From Bin87 sp965219925 (GTDB lineage: Bacteria > Chloroflexota > Dehalococcoidia > Lucifugimonadales > UBA3495): a stretch of DNA of 64,000 bases. Shown here piece after piece: positions 62,904 to 64,000 of this stretch (positions are counted from its first letter, which is position 1; each line of letters opens with the position of its first letter). Under the pieces are notes generated by a model. The model was not told where the DNA came from. It searched no databases and saw only the letters and a program-made list of their open reading frames with translations. Made by a program: the position numbers and the translations under genes. The stretch covers positions 3,534,001-3,598,000 of the forward strand of contig OZ244795.1 in assembly GCA_965219925.1 (NCBI GenBank). The letters run 5' to 3'.

Positions 62904-63674
62904 TTGCGAATCTACCTTGCTAACGTGGGCGCTAATTCGGGGCATCGGGGGCTATTCAGCCCGCTGTTCGCTGACGGGACGTTTGAGTTCGTGCCCATAC
63001 CCTCGTTCGACGAAGACCCGGACCGGCAGCCTGGTGTAATTCGCTACCGAGACCTACGCTCGTACAACAACCCTGAGAGCGACTTGCGTCAGTTCGTACC
63101 TGCAAGATTCTGGGACACGGCTTGCCATAATGATCCCGAGTTTGCGACCTTCACGTATGGCGATGTCGGCGAGAACGGACGCTCTGCCGCGCTTACCAAG
63201 ATGACAGCAGGGGACGCCCTGCTGTTCCTGGCCAGACTGGAGGGCTGGCAATCCGGGCGGCGAACCGGACCGGCCGGTTTCTACCTGATTGGTGGGCTGC
63301 TGGCTGAATATGCCGGCTGGGTTGTTCGGAATTCCCCCCAAGAGCAAAGATTCGAAAACAACGCCCACCCATATAGAGGCGACGCTAGATTTTGGGGCGT
63401 CGCGGGCTCAGGCCAGTCCCGCCGATTTGAACGCGCCGTTCCGATTGGTCGCGAGATATGCGCCCAAGTTTTCAGAGACGCTAACGGGAAAACATGGACT
63501 TGGGGCAACGGCGGCCGGTCTGAGCTGGCTCGAATCGGTTCCTACACCCGTGCTTGCCGCTGTGTGCTTGACACCAATGACCCTGAGCAGCGCCAACGAA
63601 CGGCAACACTGCAGGAATGGGTTGAGCAATACACCGGCCCCTCAGACGCCGCGTTACTGGCTAGTTTGCCGTAA
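62904..63674 (+). CDS. Nmad3-like protein (nucleotide-modification-associated domain 3)
   Basis: 256 residues from TTG 62904. RIYLANVGANSGHRGLFSPL and DGTFEFVPIPSFDEDPDRQP followed by RYRDLRSYNNP are the start typical of Nmad3 proteins, predicted to work in DNA base modification in phage and bacterial islands. Later parts (GDALLFLARLEGW, FYLIGGLL) agree. The following frame-broken Nmad2-like gene begins 20 bp downstream, supporting the assignment. Confidence 0.65.
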   Translation: MRIYLANVGANSGHRGLFSPLFADGTFEFVPIPSFDEDPDRQPGVIRYRDLRSYNNPESDLRQFVPARFWDTACHNDPEFATFTYGDVGENGRSAALTKMTAGDALLFLARLEGWQSGRRTGPAGFYLIGGLLAEYAGWVVRNSPQEQRFENNAHPYRGDARFWGVAGSGQSRRFERAVPIGREICAQVFRDANGKTWTWGNGGRSELARIGSYTRACRCVLDTNDPEQRQRTATLQEWVEQYTGPSDAALLASLP

Positions 63675-63693
63675 CCCGGATGTAGGCATTTCG

Positions 63694-64000
63694 ATGAAGC
63701 TTTCTCGTACATAGTGGTCAGCGACAACGGATATGCCCCCCAACCCAACGGATGGGGTTTGCACACTTGCTTATTGTAAGCCTGAGGTGCGTTGGTTTGC
63801 TGACCCCGGCGATCACGTGGTTGGGTTGGCCGGCGCCAAGTACCGAAAGCGCGTGGCTACGTACCGGCCCATAATCTATGTCATGAGGGTGACTGACGTA
63901 TGCAGTTTCGAGGAATTCAAGATCGACGAGCGGTACCGCGGACACCTCTATTCGGATTCGAACGCAAGAGAGGAAGAAGCCAAGTCAAATAGGGCGCTAA
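63694..64000 (+). pseudogene. Nmad2-like protein, partial at window end, with two compensating frameshifts
   Basis: ATG AAG CTT starts at 63694. One T more in the T run at 63701-63703 would give MKLFSYIVVSDNGYAP; one C fewer in the run of six C at 63736-63741 would continue NPTDGVCTLAYCKPEVRWFA and then GDHVVGLAG and IIYVMRVTDVCSFEEF to the window edge. The FSYIV...GYAPNP...CTLAYCKP order matches Nmad2. As given, the gene is out of frame for about 35 bases. The 3' end lies beyond the window. Confidence 0.6.

Overview
The window looks like a piece of a GC-rich, free-living bacterial genome, most likely Chloroflexota (Dehalococcoidia/SAR202-like). The basis is gene content: several flavin-dependent luciferase-like (LLM) oxidoreductases, a berberine-bridge-type and a GlcD-type FAD oxidase, a thiolase-like/DUF35 pair, enoyl-CoA hydratase, amidase, SDR, and dispersed TGTCATTGCGAG-type palindromic repeats. 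No rRNA or taxonomic marker is present, so this is an inference.

Layout. 1-24 kb is accessory and heavily remodelled: an FAD oxidase, a catabolic minus-strand block (DUF35, thiolase-like, a CoA-transferase/LLM chimera, alpha-hydroxy-acid oxidase, LLM), an alpha/beta hydrolase, a PD-(D/E)XK nuclease and an MFS transporter, broken up by two defective IS1380-type elements, three 1234-bp copies of one IS630-type element, a decayed relative, and two 129-bp MITEs. 24.5-30 kb is housekeeping: tRNA-Leu, YqeY, PurQ, an EamA transporter, a NYN protein and PurL. 30.1-32.8 kb is a train of three TA-sharing mobile elements that splits a small membrane protein gene. 33-46 kb holds a nucleoside deoxyribosyltransferase-like protein, a NYN-LOTUS protein, a FixH-like/large membrane protein pair, SDR, FKBP, LLM, cupin, enoyl-CoA hydratase, amidase, an AcoX-like protein and a TauE transporter. 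46.3-47 kb and 49-50 kb are dense in palindromic repeats. 47-64 kb holds TrxB, a sugar-nucleotide epimerase, a LON-domain protein, a BtuF-like binding protein, a CPA2 antiporter, an OsmC-like protein, IspD, IspF, CysS, a GlcD-like oxidase, ornithine cyclodeaminase, a D-2-hydroxyacid dehydrogenase and a nucleotide-modification-associated pair (Nmad3, Nmad2).

Most interesting signals. (1) Two nearby minus-strand genes, BtuF-like (TGA at 51458-51460) and OsmC-like (TGA at 54309-54311), have an in-frame TGA exactly where I expect a conserved Cys. Each is followed at the right distance by a hairpin with a GU-containing apical loop, like a bacterial SECIS. Both read through to normal family length. 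They are candidate selenoproteins. (2) The IS630-type insertions share TA dinucleotides with each other and with a 129-bp MITE; removing them in silico restores the reading frame of three host genes. (3) A 19-bp CCCCGTR-TCAAG-YACGGGG palindrome occurs inside two other repeat families and, in frame, inside a transposase gene. (4) A tandem array of four hairpins ending in a T tract precedes a NYN nuclease gene set between purine genes.

Caveat. Several frame breaks lie at homopolymers or short duplications (LLM, IS1380, Nmad2), so some may be assembly or sequencing errors rather than biology.
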